Below, piece after piece: positions 25,618 through 33,420 of a DNA stretch of 64,000 nt. Origin of the DNA: LMUY01 sp965199105 (GTDB lineage Bacteria; Pseudomonadota; Alphaproteobacteria; Acetobacterales; Acetobacteraceae); NCBI GenBank assembly GCA_965199105.1, contig CBDAQO010000002.1:1426001-1490000 (forward strand). The letters run 5' to 3'. Made by a program: the position numbers and the translations under genes. Under the pieces are notes generated by a model that was not told the DNA's origin, made no database searches, and saw nothing but the letters and a program-made list of their open reading frames with translations. Every line of letters starts with the position of its first letter. Within the stretch, counting starts at the first letter, position 1.

Positions 25618-27057
25618 ATGGACGTCGAGCCCGCTTTCGCCTCCGCCAGCTTCCTCGCCGCCGCCATCCGCTCGCGCCAACTCGGCTGCCTCGAGGTGCT
25701 GAATTACTTCATCGACCGGGTGGAGCGGCTGGACGGCCCGGTCAACGCCGTTGTGGTGCGGGATTTCGAGCGGGCCCGGGCGCGGGCCAGGGCGCTCGAC
25801 AGCGCGTTGCCGCAAGGGCCGCTGCACGGCGTGCCGATGACGACGAAGGAGAGCTTCAACATCGCCGGGCTGCCATCCACGTGGGGCGCGCCGGCGTATC
25901 ACGGCCACGTGGCTACCACCAACGCGCTGGCGGTGGACCGGCTGCAGGCGGCCGGCGCGGTGATCTTCGGCAAGACCAACGTTCCACTGATGCTGGCGGA
26001 ATGGGAGAGCTTCAACGACGTCTACGGCCGCACTAACAACCCGTGGAACCATGAGTTGTCAGCGGGTGGCTCGTCCGGCGGCAGCGCGGCGGCGCTTGCG
26101 GCGGGGCTGACCGCGCTCGAGATCGGCAGTGACATCGCCGGGTCGATCCGGCAGCCGGCGCATGCCTGCGGCGTGTTCGGCCACAAGCCCACCCATGGCC
26201 TGCTGCCGCCCTATGGCCACACGCTCAGCGAGAACGCCGCCGGCACCGACATTTCCGTGGTCGGCCCGCTGGCGCGCTCCGCGGCCGACTTGCAACTCGC
26301 GATGGGGGTGCTGGCCGGGCCCGACGAGGCGGAAAGCGCGCTGGCAATCACACTGCCGCCGCCGCGCACGGCCGGGCTGCAAGGCCTGCGCATTGCGGTC
26401 TGGGCGGAGCAGCCGGGGCAGATCACCGACCCGGTGATCACGCAGGCGCTGCTCTCCTTGGCCGACCGGTTGCAGGCGGAGGGCGCCACCGTGGACCGTG
26501 CCGCCCGCCCAGCGTTCGACCCGGTGACCGCCTACCACCTGTTCCTCAAGTTGGTGACCACGGCCCTAAGCGGGCGCGGCGGCGAGGAAGAGCGGCAGCG
26601 CACGCGCGAGCGGCTGGGCAAGTTCGCGGCGGACGACCAATCCGCCAACGCCGTCATGGCCCGCATGGTCGATCTGCCGCACCACGCCTGGCTCGAGCTG
26701 AACGAGCAGCGGGCGCGGCTGCGGCGGGTGTGGGGCGCGTTCTTTCGGGACTGGGACGTGCTGCTCTGCCCGGTGATCGGCGCGCCCACCTGGCCACACG
26801 GCACCGGCCCGATTTGGACCCGCACGCTGCAGGTCGCGGGGCAAGCGGTGAACTACAACGACCTGTTGTTCTGGCCCGGCATCACCTGCGGCTACCATCT
26901 GCCGGCCAGCGTGGCGCCGCTCGGCCTGGCGCCCGGCAACGCGCCGTTTGGCGTGCAGATCGCCGGGCCGCTTTATGGCGATGCGACCACGATGGCGGTG
27001 GCCGCGATGCTCGAGCGCTGCTGGCGGCCGTTTGTGCCGCCGGGGGCTGGCAAGTAG
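25618..27057 (+). CDS. amidase signature family hydrolase
   Basis: A 479-residue amidase. The Ser-cisSer-Lys triad is visible: Lys in PMTTKESFNIAG (about residue 76), the SAGGSSGGSAAALAAG block (about residues 145-160) and the IGSDIAGSIRQPA block with the nucleophilic Ser. It hydrolyses an amide, but the substrate cannot be read. It starts five bases after the SDR stop, so the two are co-transcribed and may act on the same compound. No signal peptide is seen. Confidence 0.92.
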   Translation: MDVEPAFASASFLAAAIRSRQLGCLEVLNYFIDRVERLDGPVNAVVVRDFERARARARALDSALPQGPLHGVPMTTKESFNIAGLPSTWGAPAYHGHVATTNALAVDRLQAAGAVIFGKTNVPLMLAEWESFNDVYGRTNNPWNHELSAGGSSGGSAAALAAGLTALEIGSDIAGSIRQPAHACGVFGHKPTHGLLPPYGHTLSENAAGTDISVVGPLARSAADLQLAMGVLAGPDEAESALAITLPPPRTAGLQGLRIAVWAEQPGQITDPVITQALLSLADRLQAEGATVDRAARPAFDPVTAYHLFLKLVTTALSGRGGEEERQRTRERLGKFAADDQSANAVMARMVDLPHHAWLELNEQRARLRRVWGAFFRDWDVLLCPVIGAPTWPHGTGPIWTRTLQVAGQAVNYNDLLFWPGITCGYHLPASVAPLGLAPGNAPFGVQIAGPLYGDATTMAVAAMLERCWRPFVPPGAGK

Positions 27058-27075
27058 CGTTCTGCCGGCCCATCG

Positions 27076-28641
27076 TCACCGGCTGGGCAGCGGCGCCGCG
27101 CGGCCGAACAGCCAGCCCTGGCCGAAGCGCGCCCCCATGGCGGCCAAGGCTACCGCTTCCGGCTCGGTCTCCACCCACTCGGCAACCACCTCGGCGCGGG
27201 CGGCGCGGGCGATCTCGATCATGCCGGCCATGAAGGCACGCTCGCGCCCCTCGGTGTCAATCCCGGCGATGTAGGAGCCGTCGAGCTTGACCAGGTCGGC
27301 CGGCATGCCACGCAGCACCCGCATGTCGGCACTACCGGCGCCGAAATCGTCCAGGCAGAACGGCACGCCGAGGTCGCGTAGCATCTGCGCCGTCTTGGCG
27401 GCCTCCGGGATATCCTCGAGCTGCGCCGTCTCGGTCATTTCCACCAGGAGGCGGCCGGCCTTGCGGGCGGGGTCGCGCACCAGCCGCGCCAGCAGCTTGT
27501 CCCGGAAATCGGCGTCCTGCATGGACTGGCCGGAGACGTTGAACGCGATGGGCGCCGGGGCGTGCAGCGCCGCCTCGCAGGCCATGCCCACGACGGCGAA
27601 ATCCAGGTCGAACGCCAGGCCGATGGTCTCGGCCAGCACCACGAATTCCTGCGTGTTGTTCACCGGGCAGCCCGGCACGGGATGAGGCCGCAGCAGCGCC
27701 TCGTAGTGATGCACCCGGCGGTCCGCCAGCTCGACGATCGGCTGGAACATGAGATCGAACCGGCGGCGAAGGATTGCCTCGCGCATCGCACCGGTATGCT
27801 GCATCGCGTCCTTGACGTAGCTGGCGAGGCCGGAGGTGAAGCCGGCAGCGTCCAGGCCGGCGGTGCCGCTGCGGGAAAACAGGTCAAGCGCCTGACGCAG
27901 GGCGCGGGCGGCCTGGCTGCTGGAAAGGCCCTCTTCGACCAGGTTGAGGGTGCGGGCGGACACGCTGGCGATGACTCCCTGGTCCAGCAGGGCGGACTCC
28001 AACGATCCAGCGATGGCGGTGAGCATCGTGCCGCTGCCGGGGCCGGCGAGCAGGCTGTAGCGGCCGGGGGAGAGCTCGCTCGCCAACGCTTCCGGCGCCA
28101 AAGCCTCGATCGTGCTGCCCACCAACTCCGCACTCGACCCCGAGACCTCAACCAGCGCCAGGTCGGTCGCCGTGCCGCGGCGCAGCCGTGCCTCCGCGGT
28201 GCGCGCCACGCCATGGGCACAGTTCGCCTGCATGACCCGGCCGACCGGCGCCGGCAGCAGCGCGAAGGTGAGGCAATAGCGGTGCGACTGGTCCGCCGGG
28301 CTGCGCTTGATGCCGGCAAGCGCCATCTGCGTCCGCCCTGCATTGGCCAGGCGCACCGTGAGCGGCAGCAAGCGTCCCCGCTCCATCAGCATCAGCATGG
28401 CCAGGTCGAGCGCCTCGTGGTCGGCCGGGCTCACCAAATCCCGCACATGCGATCCGACCCATGCTTCGGACGCGCGGCCAAACCGCGTGCGGAAGGCACC
28501 GGCCGCGAATGTCAACAGGCCCGCGGTGTCGATCTCAGCCACAAGGTCGGCCGCGGCAAAGGCGAACGCCACGAAGCGCTCACCATTGTCCGCCCGCCGC
28601 AACGGCATGCTGTTCTCCCGGTGTTCCGGCAATCGCGACAC
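27076..28641 (-). CDS. EAL-domain cyclic-di-GMP phosphodiesterase
   Basis: A 521-residue protein with a PAS-like N-terminal region (about residues 22-130), a middle segment without clear family, and an EAL domain from about residue 285. Catalytic residues look complete: EAL at 314-316, Asn368, Glu401, the DDFGAG loop (Asp431, Asp432), Lys452, Glu488 and Gln508. It should hydrolyse c-di-GMP and so favour motility over attachment. No GGDEF domain or membrane segment is seen. It is divergent from the PmtA-like gene; the start may be residue 1 or Met12. Confidence 0.9.
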   Translation of the reverse strand: MSRLPEHRENSMPLRRADNGERFVAFAFAAADLVAEIDTAGLLTFAAGAFRTRFGRASEAWVGSHVRDLVSPADHEALDLAMLMLMERGRLLPLTVRLANAGRTQMALAGIKRSPADQSHRYCLTFALLPAPVGRVMQANCAHGVARTAEARLRRGTATDLALVEVSGSSAELVGSTIEALAPEALASELSPGRYSLLAGPGSGTMLTAIAGSLESALLDQGVIASVSARTLNLVEEGLSSSQAARALRQALDLFSRSGTAGLDAAGFTSGLASYVKDAMQHTGAMREAILRRRFDLMFQPIVELADRRVHHYEALLRPHPVPGCPVNNTQEFVVLAETIGLAFDLDFAVVGMACEAALHAPAPIAFNVSGQSMQDADFRDKLLARLVRDPARKAGRLLVEMTETAQLEDIPEAAKTAQMLRDLGVPFCLDDFGAGSADMRVLRGMPADLVKLDGSYIAGIDTEGRERAFMAGMIEIARAARAEVVAEWVETEPEAVALAAMGARFGQGWLFGRAAPLPSR

Positions 28642-28809
28642 TCCTTCGGTGCCTTGTTTTCACACCTTAGTATTAAGGCTTCGTGTCCGCACGGAGCGTT
28701 TGCCCGTCCTGCGCCTCGCGCTCGGAAGCGGCGGCATCTTTCATCGGCCCGTGCCATGGGCTACGTCAGGCGCTCGACTCCAAGTCTCGATCGGCAAGGT
28801 GACAGTAAG

Positions 28810-29430
28810 ATGAAACAAATGTTGCAGAATGCCGCTTCAACCAGAGCATTGCGCCCCGATCCGGCGAGTAAGGATACCAACGGTACTCTGTTGTTTTTAC
28901 GGCGTTGGGCGGCTAATCCACTGCAGATGGGCTCCATCGTGCCCTCGTCGGCCTCGCTCTGCCGCCGGATAGTCGGGCAGATACGGTTGGCAGACGGTGA
29001 GGTGGTGCTGGAGCTCGGCGCCGGCACCGGCGTAATCGGCCGCGCCGTGCTTGCGAGCGGGCTGCCGGCGTCGCGCATGGTAACGGTGGAGATCGTGCCG
29101 CTCATGGCGGAGCACCTGCGCCAAATCCTGCCGGGCGCGAACGTCATCGCGGGCGATGCCAGGCGGCTGCCCGAGTTGCTGCCGCAAGCGTTCCAGGGCC
29201 GCGTCGGCACGGTGATCTGCGGCATCCCGCTGGTGCTACTGCCGCTGGCCGATCAGCGCCGCTTCATCGGCGCCATCGAGGCGGTCGCGCCCGGCAAGGG
29301 CTTCCTACACTATAGCTACTGCGTCACCTCGCCGTTGCCCTGGCGCAAGCACGGCCTGCAGGCCCGGCGCGAGGCCTGGACGCCGCTCAACTTCCCGCCT
29401 GCCAGCGTCTGGCGCTACACGCCGCGTTAG
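28810..29430 (+). CDS. PmtA-like phospholipid N-methyltransferase
   Basis: A 206-residue SAM-dependent methyltransferase. The NPLQMGSIVPSSASLCRR segment and the motif I VVLELGAGTGVIGRAV are typical of the Rhodobacter/Agrobacterium PmtA group, which methylates phosphatidylethanolamine on the way to phosphatidylcholine. VICGIPLVLLPLADQ is motif II/III. The C-terminus WRKHGLQARREAWTPLNFPPASVW also fits. The start ATG at 28810 is the first Met of the domain. It converges on the nitroreductase gene with stops overlapping. A role in membrane lipid methylation is likely; other small substrates are possible. Confidence 0.82.
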   Translation: MKQMLQNAASTRALRPDPASKDTNGTLLFLRRWAANPLQMGSIVPSSASLCRRIVGQIRLADGEVVLELGAGTGVIGRAVLASGLPASRMVTVEIVPLMAEHLRQILPGANVIAGDARRLPELLPQAFQGRVGTVICGIPLVLLPLADQRRFIGAIEAVAPGKGFLHYSYCVTSPLPWRKHGLQARREAWTPLNFPPASVWRYTPR

Positions 29431-30011
29431 CTCGGCTGCCACTCCATCATGACCGAATCCGGGTCGGCGCGCCTGGGGGTGGGCAGCGGGCCAGCCGGCG
29501 TGCCGAGATAGAGGAAGCCGGCGAGCTGCGGCACCCCGAGCGCGCGCGCGACCGCCGGGTCATAGGTGTTCGGCCCGGTGATCCATTTACCGGCGTAGCC
29601 CAGCGCGTGGGCGGCGTTCAGCATGTTCATCGCCGCCGCCGCCACCGCCATCACCTGCTCGATCTCGGGCACCTTGGGGGACGGCGTGGTCTGCACCCCC
29701 AGGGCCAGGATCAGCGGCGGGGCGAGCAGCTTGCCGCGCATCCGGGCGGCGTCGGCCTCGGAGGCGTCCGGCTCGCGGGCGTGCAGGGCGGCCACGGCGA
29801 GGTCGGCGAAGCGTGCCCGCGCCGCGCCGCGGATCAGCACGAAGCGCCACGGCCGCAGCTTGCCATGGTCGGGCGCGCAGAGCCCGGCGGCGACAATTTG
29901 CTGCAGCGCCGGGCCGTCGGGCGCCGGGTCCTGCAGCTCGCCGGTGGAGGCGCGGGACAGCAGCGCCTCCAGCGCCAGGCCCATGGGCGCGCTGCCCACC
30001 GAGACCTGCAT
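29427..30011 (-). CDS. nitroreductase family protein (YdjA-like)
   Basis: A 194-residue FMN-dependent nitroreductase-type oxidoreductase. Visible marks are DGPALQQIVAAGLCAPDHGKLRPWRFVLI, which contains the FMN phosphate-binding region, and ALGYAGKWITGP in the second half. The length matches the compact YdjA type. Its start ATG shares one base with the stop of the M20 hydrolase gene, so the two are co-transcribed. The physiological substrate is unknown; it could reduce a product made by the hydrolase. Confidence 0.88.
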   Translation of the reverse strand: MQVSVGSAPMGLALEALLSRASTGELQDPAPDGPALQQIVAAGLCAPDHGKLRPWRFVLIRGAARARFADLAVAALHAREPDASEADAARMRGKLLAPPLILALGVQTTPSPKVPEIEQVMAVAAAAMNMLNAAHALGYAGKWITGPNTYDPAVARALGVPQLAGFLYLGTPAGPLPTPRRADPDSVMMEWQPS

Positions 30012-31441
30012 CAGCTCGCCGCCAGCGCCATGGCGGCCAGCGGCGGCGCCACGCCCTCCGGCAGCGGGCTGACATAGGGCGTCTGCCGCGTGCGCTCGGC
30101 CAGGTCCGCCTTGGCGCGCGCCACCAGCGCCGGGTCCTCGATCGCCTTCACCGCGGTGGCGGCCATCACCTTGGCCACGAAGTTCAGCCCCTTATGCGCC
30201 ACCGAGCTCTTGCCCTGCGCGGTGAGCTGCCAGGAATGGCCCGGCGTGCCGATGGCGTAGGTGGCGGCGTGCGCCTGCACCGTCGGCACCACCCAGGAGA
30301 CGTCGCCCACGTCGGTCGAGCCGATCATCGGCACGCGCTTGGTGTCGAGCGGGACGATCTCGTCGTGCAGCGGCGTGTTCGGCTTGGGCTTCACGCCGAC
30401 CCGGCGGTAGGCGGTGGCAAGATCCTCCGGCGCCAGCGTGCCCTGGATGTCGCGGGCGAAGGCGCGATCGGTCTCGTCCCACGCCGGCGGGCCGAGCCGC
30501 AGCATAGTCTCGTGCATGGCGCGTTCGAGCGGCTCGTTGGCCAGCAGGTTGCTGACGGCGGAGAGCACGTGGATGTCCACCTCGGTCTCCGTCATCATGG
30601 CGGCGCCGCGCGCCACGTTCTTCACCCGCTCCAGCAGCGCCTGCATGGTGGGCAACTCCGGCGCACGCACCGAGTAGCGCACCCGGGCGCGCGATTGCAC
30701 CACGTTGGGCGCAATGCCGCCGCCGTCGATCATGGCGTAGTGGATGCGCGCATCGGACGGCATGTGCTCGCGCATGTAGTTCACGCCGACATTCATCAGC
30801 TCCACCGCGTCCAGCGCCGAGCGGCCCAGATGCGGCGCCGCGGCGGCGTGCGAGGCGCGGCCGCGGAAGGCGAAATCCACCCGCGTGTTGGCCAGGGAGG
30901 CAGCGTCGGCCACCTCGTTGAAGGCGTTCGGGTGCCAGGTGATAGCCAGGTCCACGTCGCTGAAGGCGCCCTCGCGCACCATAAACGCCTTGGCCGCGCC
31001 GCCTTCTTCCGCCGGGCAGCCGTAGTAGCGCACGCGACCCGGCGTGTTGGTCTCGGCCAGCCACTGCTTCAGCGCGGTGGCGGCGAGCATGGCGGCCGAG
31101 CCCAGCAGGTTGTGGCCGCAGCCATGGCCGTTGCCGTTGCCGGGGATGGGGCGGTGCTCGGCCACGCCGGCCTCCTGGCTCAAGCCTGGCAGCGCGTCGT
31201 ATTCGCCGAGGAAGGCGATCACCGGGCCACCCGCGCCGGCCTCGCCCATCACCGCGGTGGGAATGTCGGCGATGCGTTCGGTGATGGTGAAGCCTTGGCG
31301 CTGCAGTTCGGCGGTATGCTCGGCGACCGACCGGTGCTCGGTGTAGCAGGTCTCGGGCATGCCCCACACCCGGTCGGCCAGCGCGATGAAGTCCGGCGAC
31401 TTGGCGTCGACCAGGGTCCAGATGCGGTCGGTGTTCTGCAT
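30011..31441 (-). CDS. M20-family amidohydrolase (AbgB-like)
   Basis: A 476-residue metallopeptidase-type amidohydrolase similar to the p-aminobenzoyl-glutamate hydrolase subunit AbgB. Metal ligands and catalytic residues are visible: FLGEYDALPG, GHGCGHNLLG (His and Cys), GCPAEEGGAAK (Glu pair) and ITWHPNAFN. The dimerisation domain runs from about residue 190 to 310 (GRASHAAAAPHLGRSALDAV). No signal peptide is seen. It probably cleaves an aminoacyl-amide in the cytoplasm; a downstream nitroreductase is coupled to it. No AbgA or AbgT partner is adjacent. Confidence 0.88.
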   Translation of the reverse strand: MQNTDRIWTLVDAKSPDFIALADRVWGMPETCYTEHRSVAEHTAELQRQGFTITERIADIPTAVMGEAGAGGPVIAFLGEYDALPGLSQEAGVAEHRPIPGNGNGHGCGHNLLGSAAMLAATALKQWLAETNTPGRVRYYGCPAEEGGAAKAFMVREGAFSDVDLAITWHPNAFNEVADAASLANTRVDFAFRGRASHAAAAPHLGRSALDAVELMNVGVNYMREHMPSDARIHYAMIDGGGIAPNVVQSRARVRYSVRAPELPTMQALLERVKNVARGAAMMTETEVDIHVLSAVSNLLANEPLERAMHETMLRLGPPAWDETDRAFARDIQGTLAPEDLATAYRRVGVKPKPNTPLHDEIVPLDTKRVPMIGSTDVGDVSWVVPTVQAHAATYAIGTPGHSWQLTAQGKSSVAHKGLNFVAKVMAATAVKAIEDPALVARAKADLAERTRQTPYVSPLPEGVAPPLAAMALAAS

Positions 31442-31512
31442 GTCGCGCCCTCCAATTCAGCCGCCATCCTGCGCCGCGGGCCGGGCCTTGCCAATGCGCA
31501 GGCGCGCCCGCC

Positions 31513-32430
31513 TCAGGCTTCGGGTTGGTTCAACCGCATCCGGTCCGCAGCCAGCGCGGCGTGGAGGAACTCGGCGGCGGCGTCCATCGAGGCGCGGGCT
31601 TCCGGCAGGGGGAACAATTGCCAGACATGCGGCACCACCGGCCAGGTCCGCAGCGTGGCGTCCACCCCTGCGTCCTTGGCGCGCGCCACGAACCGCGTGC
31701 TGTCGTCCAGCAGCACCTCGTAGCTGCCGGTGTGGAGCAACAGCGGCGGCAGGCCCTGCAGGTCGGCGTAGAGCGGCGAGGCCAGCGGGTGGCGCGGGTC
31801 CTGCCCGGCGAGGTAGGGCACGGTGACACGCTCGAAGCCGTCGCCGTGGAACATCGCGTCGCGGCGGGAATTGGTCTTGATGGTCTCTCCGGTGGCGAGC
31901 AGGTCGGTCCAGGGGGAGAACGCCACCGCCGCGGCCGGCAGCGGAACGCCAGCGTCGCGCAGCGAGATCAGCAGCGCCAGCGCCAGGCCGCCGCCCGCGG
32001 AATCCCCGGCGACGGTGAGCCGATTGGGAGGCACGCCGCCCTCCAGCAAGCCGCGATAGGCTGCCACCGCGTCCTCCACGGCGGCCGGAAACGGATGTTC
32101 CGGAGCCAGCCGGTAGTCGGGCGCAAACACCTGGAAGCCGCGCCGCGCGAAGCCACCGGTGATCGGCCGGTGCGTGGAGGGCGAACACGCGAAATAGCCG
32201 CCGCCGTGCAGGTAAAGCAGCGTGCCCTGCGACGTGGCCCGCACCGAGCGCAACCACTCGCCGCGCACCCCGCCGACTGCGGCTTCGGTCAATGTCACGC
32301 CCGACGGTGTGGGCGGCTTGATGCTCGACATCATCAGCCGTGCGGCCTCGAGATCCACCGCGTGGCGTAACCTCCGCTTAACGCGATACTTCAGCAGCAG
32401 ACTAGTGAGGTGGGCTTGCCAGCTAGCCAT
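31513..32430 (-). CDS. alpha/beta hydrolase, hormone-sensitive-lipase family
   Basis: A 305-residue esterase of the HSL (family IV) group. The oxyanion hole motif HGGG is in LLYLHGGGYFACSPST. The nucleophile Ser lies in TVAGDSAGGGLALAL. An Asp and a His (PHVWQLFPLP) complete the expected triad. It hydrolyses short- to medium-chain acyl esters. It has no signal peptide and stands alone on the minus strand, with an AT-rich upstream region that probably holds its promoter. Confidence 0.9.
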   Translation of the reverse strand: MASWQAHLTSLLLKYRVKRRLRHAVDLEAARLMMSSIKPPTPSGVTLTEAAVGGVRGEWLRSVRATSQGTLLYLHGGGYFACSPSTHRPITGGFARRGFQVFAPDYRLAPEHPFPAAVEDAVAAYRGLLEGGVPPNRLTVAGDSAGGGLALALLISLRDAGVPLPAAAVAFSPWTDLLATGETIKTNSRRDAMFHGDGFERVTVPYLAGQDPRHPLASPLYADLQGLPPLLLHTGSYEVLLDDSTRFVARAKDAGVDATLRTWPVVPHVWQLFPLPEARASMDAAAEFLHAALAADRMRLNQPEA

Positions 32431-32675
32431 GCGACACTCCTGCGACGACCGTCAGGTGGGGGCGTTGCGCGGATGCGTCCAGAGATTTATCACTGCGGTG
32501 CAGCAATGACGGCACGATGGATGCAGGCGCGAATACAAATAATTTTACAAGATTGAAATATTAACGCTTTTCCATACGTCAGCGTGGTATTTCCGTGATT
32601 AATCTTGGTGCTCGACGTGCTGAAGGTCGGTTCACCACGAAGCCGGCGCTGTAACCAAGCTTTAAGAGGACGGGC

Positions 32676-32894
32676 GTGTCCATGGCTGCGATCGATGGTG
32701 CCGGAAGCAATACCAAGCCGTCCGGTGTTGGAGATGCGGCGATCCGGGCCGGCGGTTTCCGCATCAACGTAACGCGGCAAGGTACGGCAGTGCATCTGTC
32801 GCTGATCGCGGTCGACGAATACACGGCCGTCGAGCTCTACGAGCACTTCGTCCAGGCGCTGGAGCATGGGCGGCTCAACCTCGAGCTGAAATGA
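32676..32894 (+). CDS. small protein of unknown function
   Basis: A 72-residue protein (start GTG at 32676, 5 bases after AGAGGA; ATG at 32682 is an alternative). It has a disordered N-terminus and a compact C-terminal part, INVTRQGTAVHLSLIAVDEY then TAVELYEHFVQALEHG. There is no signal peptide, membrane helix or known motif. The AT-rich upstream stretch (about 32515-32670) suggests it has its own promoter. It looks like a real gene because of composition and ribosome site; I do not recognise it. Confidence 0.6.
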   Translation: MSMAAIDGAGSNTKPSGVGDAAIRAGGFRINVTRQGTAVHLSLIAVDEYTAVELYEHFVQALEHGRLNLELK

Positions 32895-32993
32895 CCTGCC
32901 GGCGCCTGCCGGGTCGGCTCCCGTAGAAGTTCCAGCCGCGCTGCAACCTGCCCGGCAACGTCGGGTTTGCCTTCCATATCGGAGGGGCGTGAC

Positions 32994-33404
32994 ATGAACG
33001 ACATCGGTGCGGCAAAATTCCTGGGCTGGTTCAGCCTCGGCCTCGGCAGCCTCGAGATCATCGCCGGGGGTGCCGTGCGGCGCAACTTAGGCCTGCCCCT
33101 ACCCCGCGGCGTGGTGCAGGCGTTTGGCGCGCGCGAGATCGCGGCCGGCGCGATGGTGTTGACCAACCCTGGCAAGGCCGCGCCGATGTGGGTGCGCACC
33201 GGGGGCGATGCCTTGGACATCCTGGCGCTGACTGGCGCGCTGCTGCGGCCCGGTAATCGCCGCCGGTCTGCCGCAGCGCTGGCGCTGCTGGCCGTGCTCG
33301 GCGTCACCGCGATGGACGTGATCACAGCCACCTCGCTGCAAACCCGGGAGGATCGCGCCCGCCGCGTCGCGCAGTCCGGCCGGGTCAGGCCAGCGTCGAG
33401 CTAA
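32994..33404 (+). CDS. small integral membrane protein of unknown function
   Basis: A 136-residue protein with several hydrophobic segments, at about residues 8-27, 40-55, 72-88 and 95-115. The ATG at 32994 follows GGAGG (32981-32985). It contains VVQAFGAREIAAGAMVLTNP and a charged C-terminal tail. No catalytic motif is seen. The pattern suggests a small membrane protein with three or four helices; I do not recognise the family with confidence. It lies 99 bases after the small gene above and points toward the convergent glycosyltransferase gene. Confidence 0.7.
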   Translation: MNDIGAAKFLGWFSLGLGSLEIIAGGAVRRNLGLPLPRGVVQAFGAREIAAGAMVLTNPGKAAPMWVRTGGDALDILALTGALLRPGNRRRSAAALALLAVLGVTAMDVITATSLQTREDRARRVAQSGRVRPASS

Positions 33405-33420
33405 CCCGCGCCTGGCTGAG

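Noticed and set aside
32490..32867. Minus-strand 125-residue frame over the small gene at 32676
   Set aside because: No ribosome site or family pattern; the plus-strand gene is better supported.
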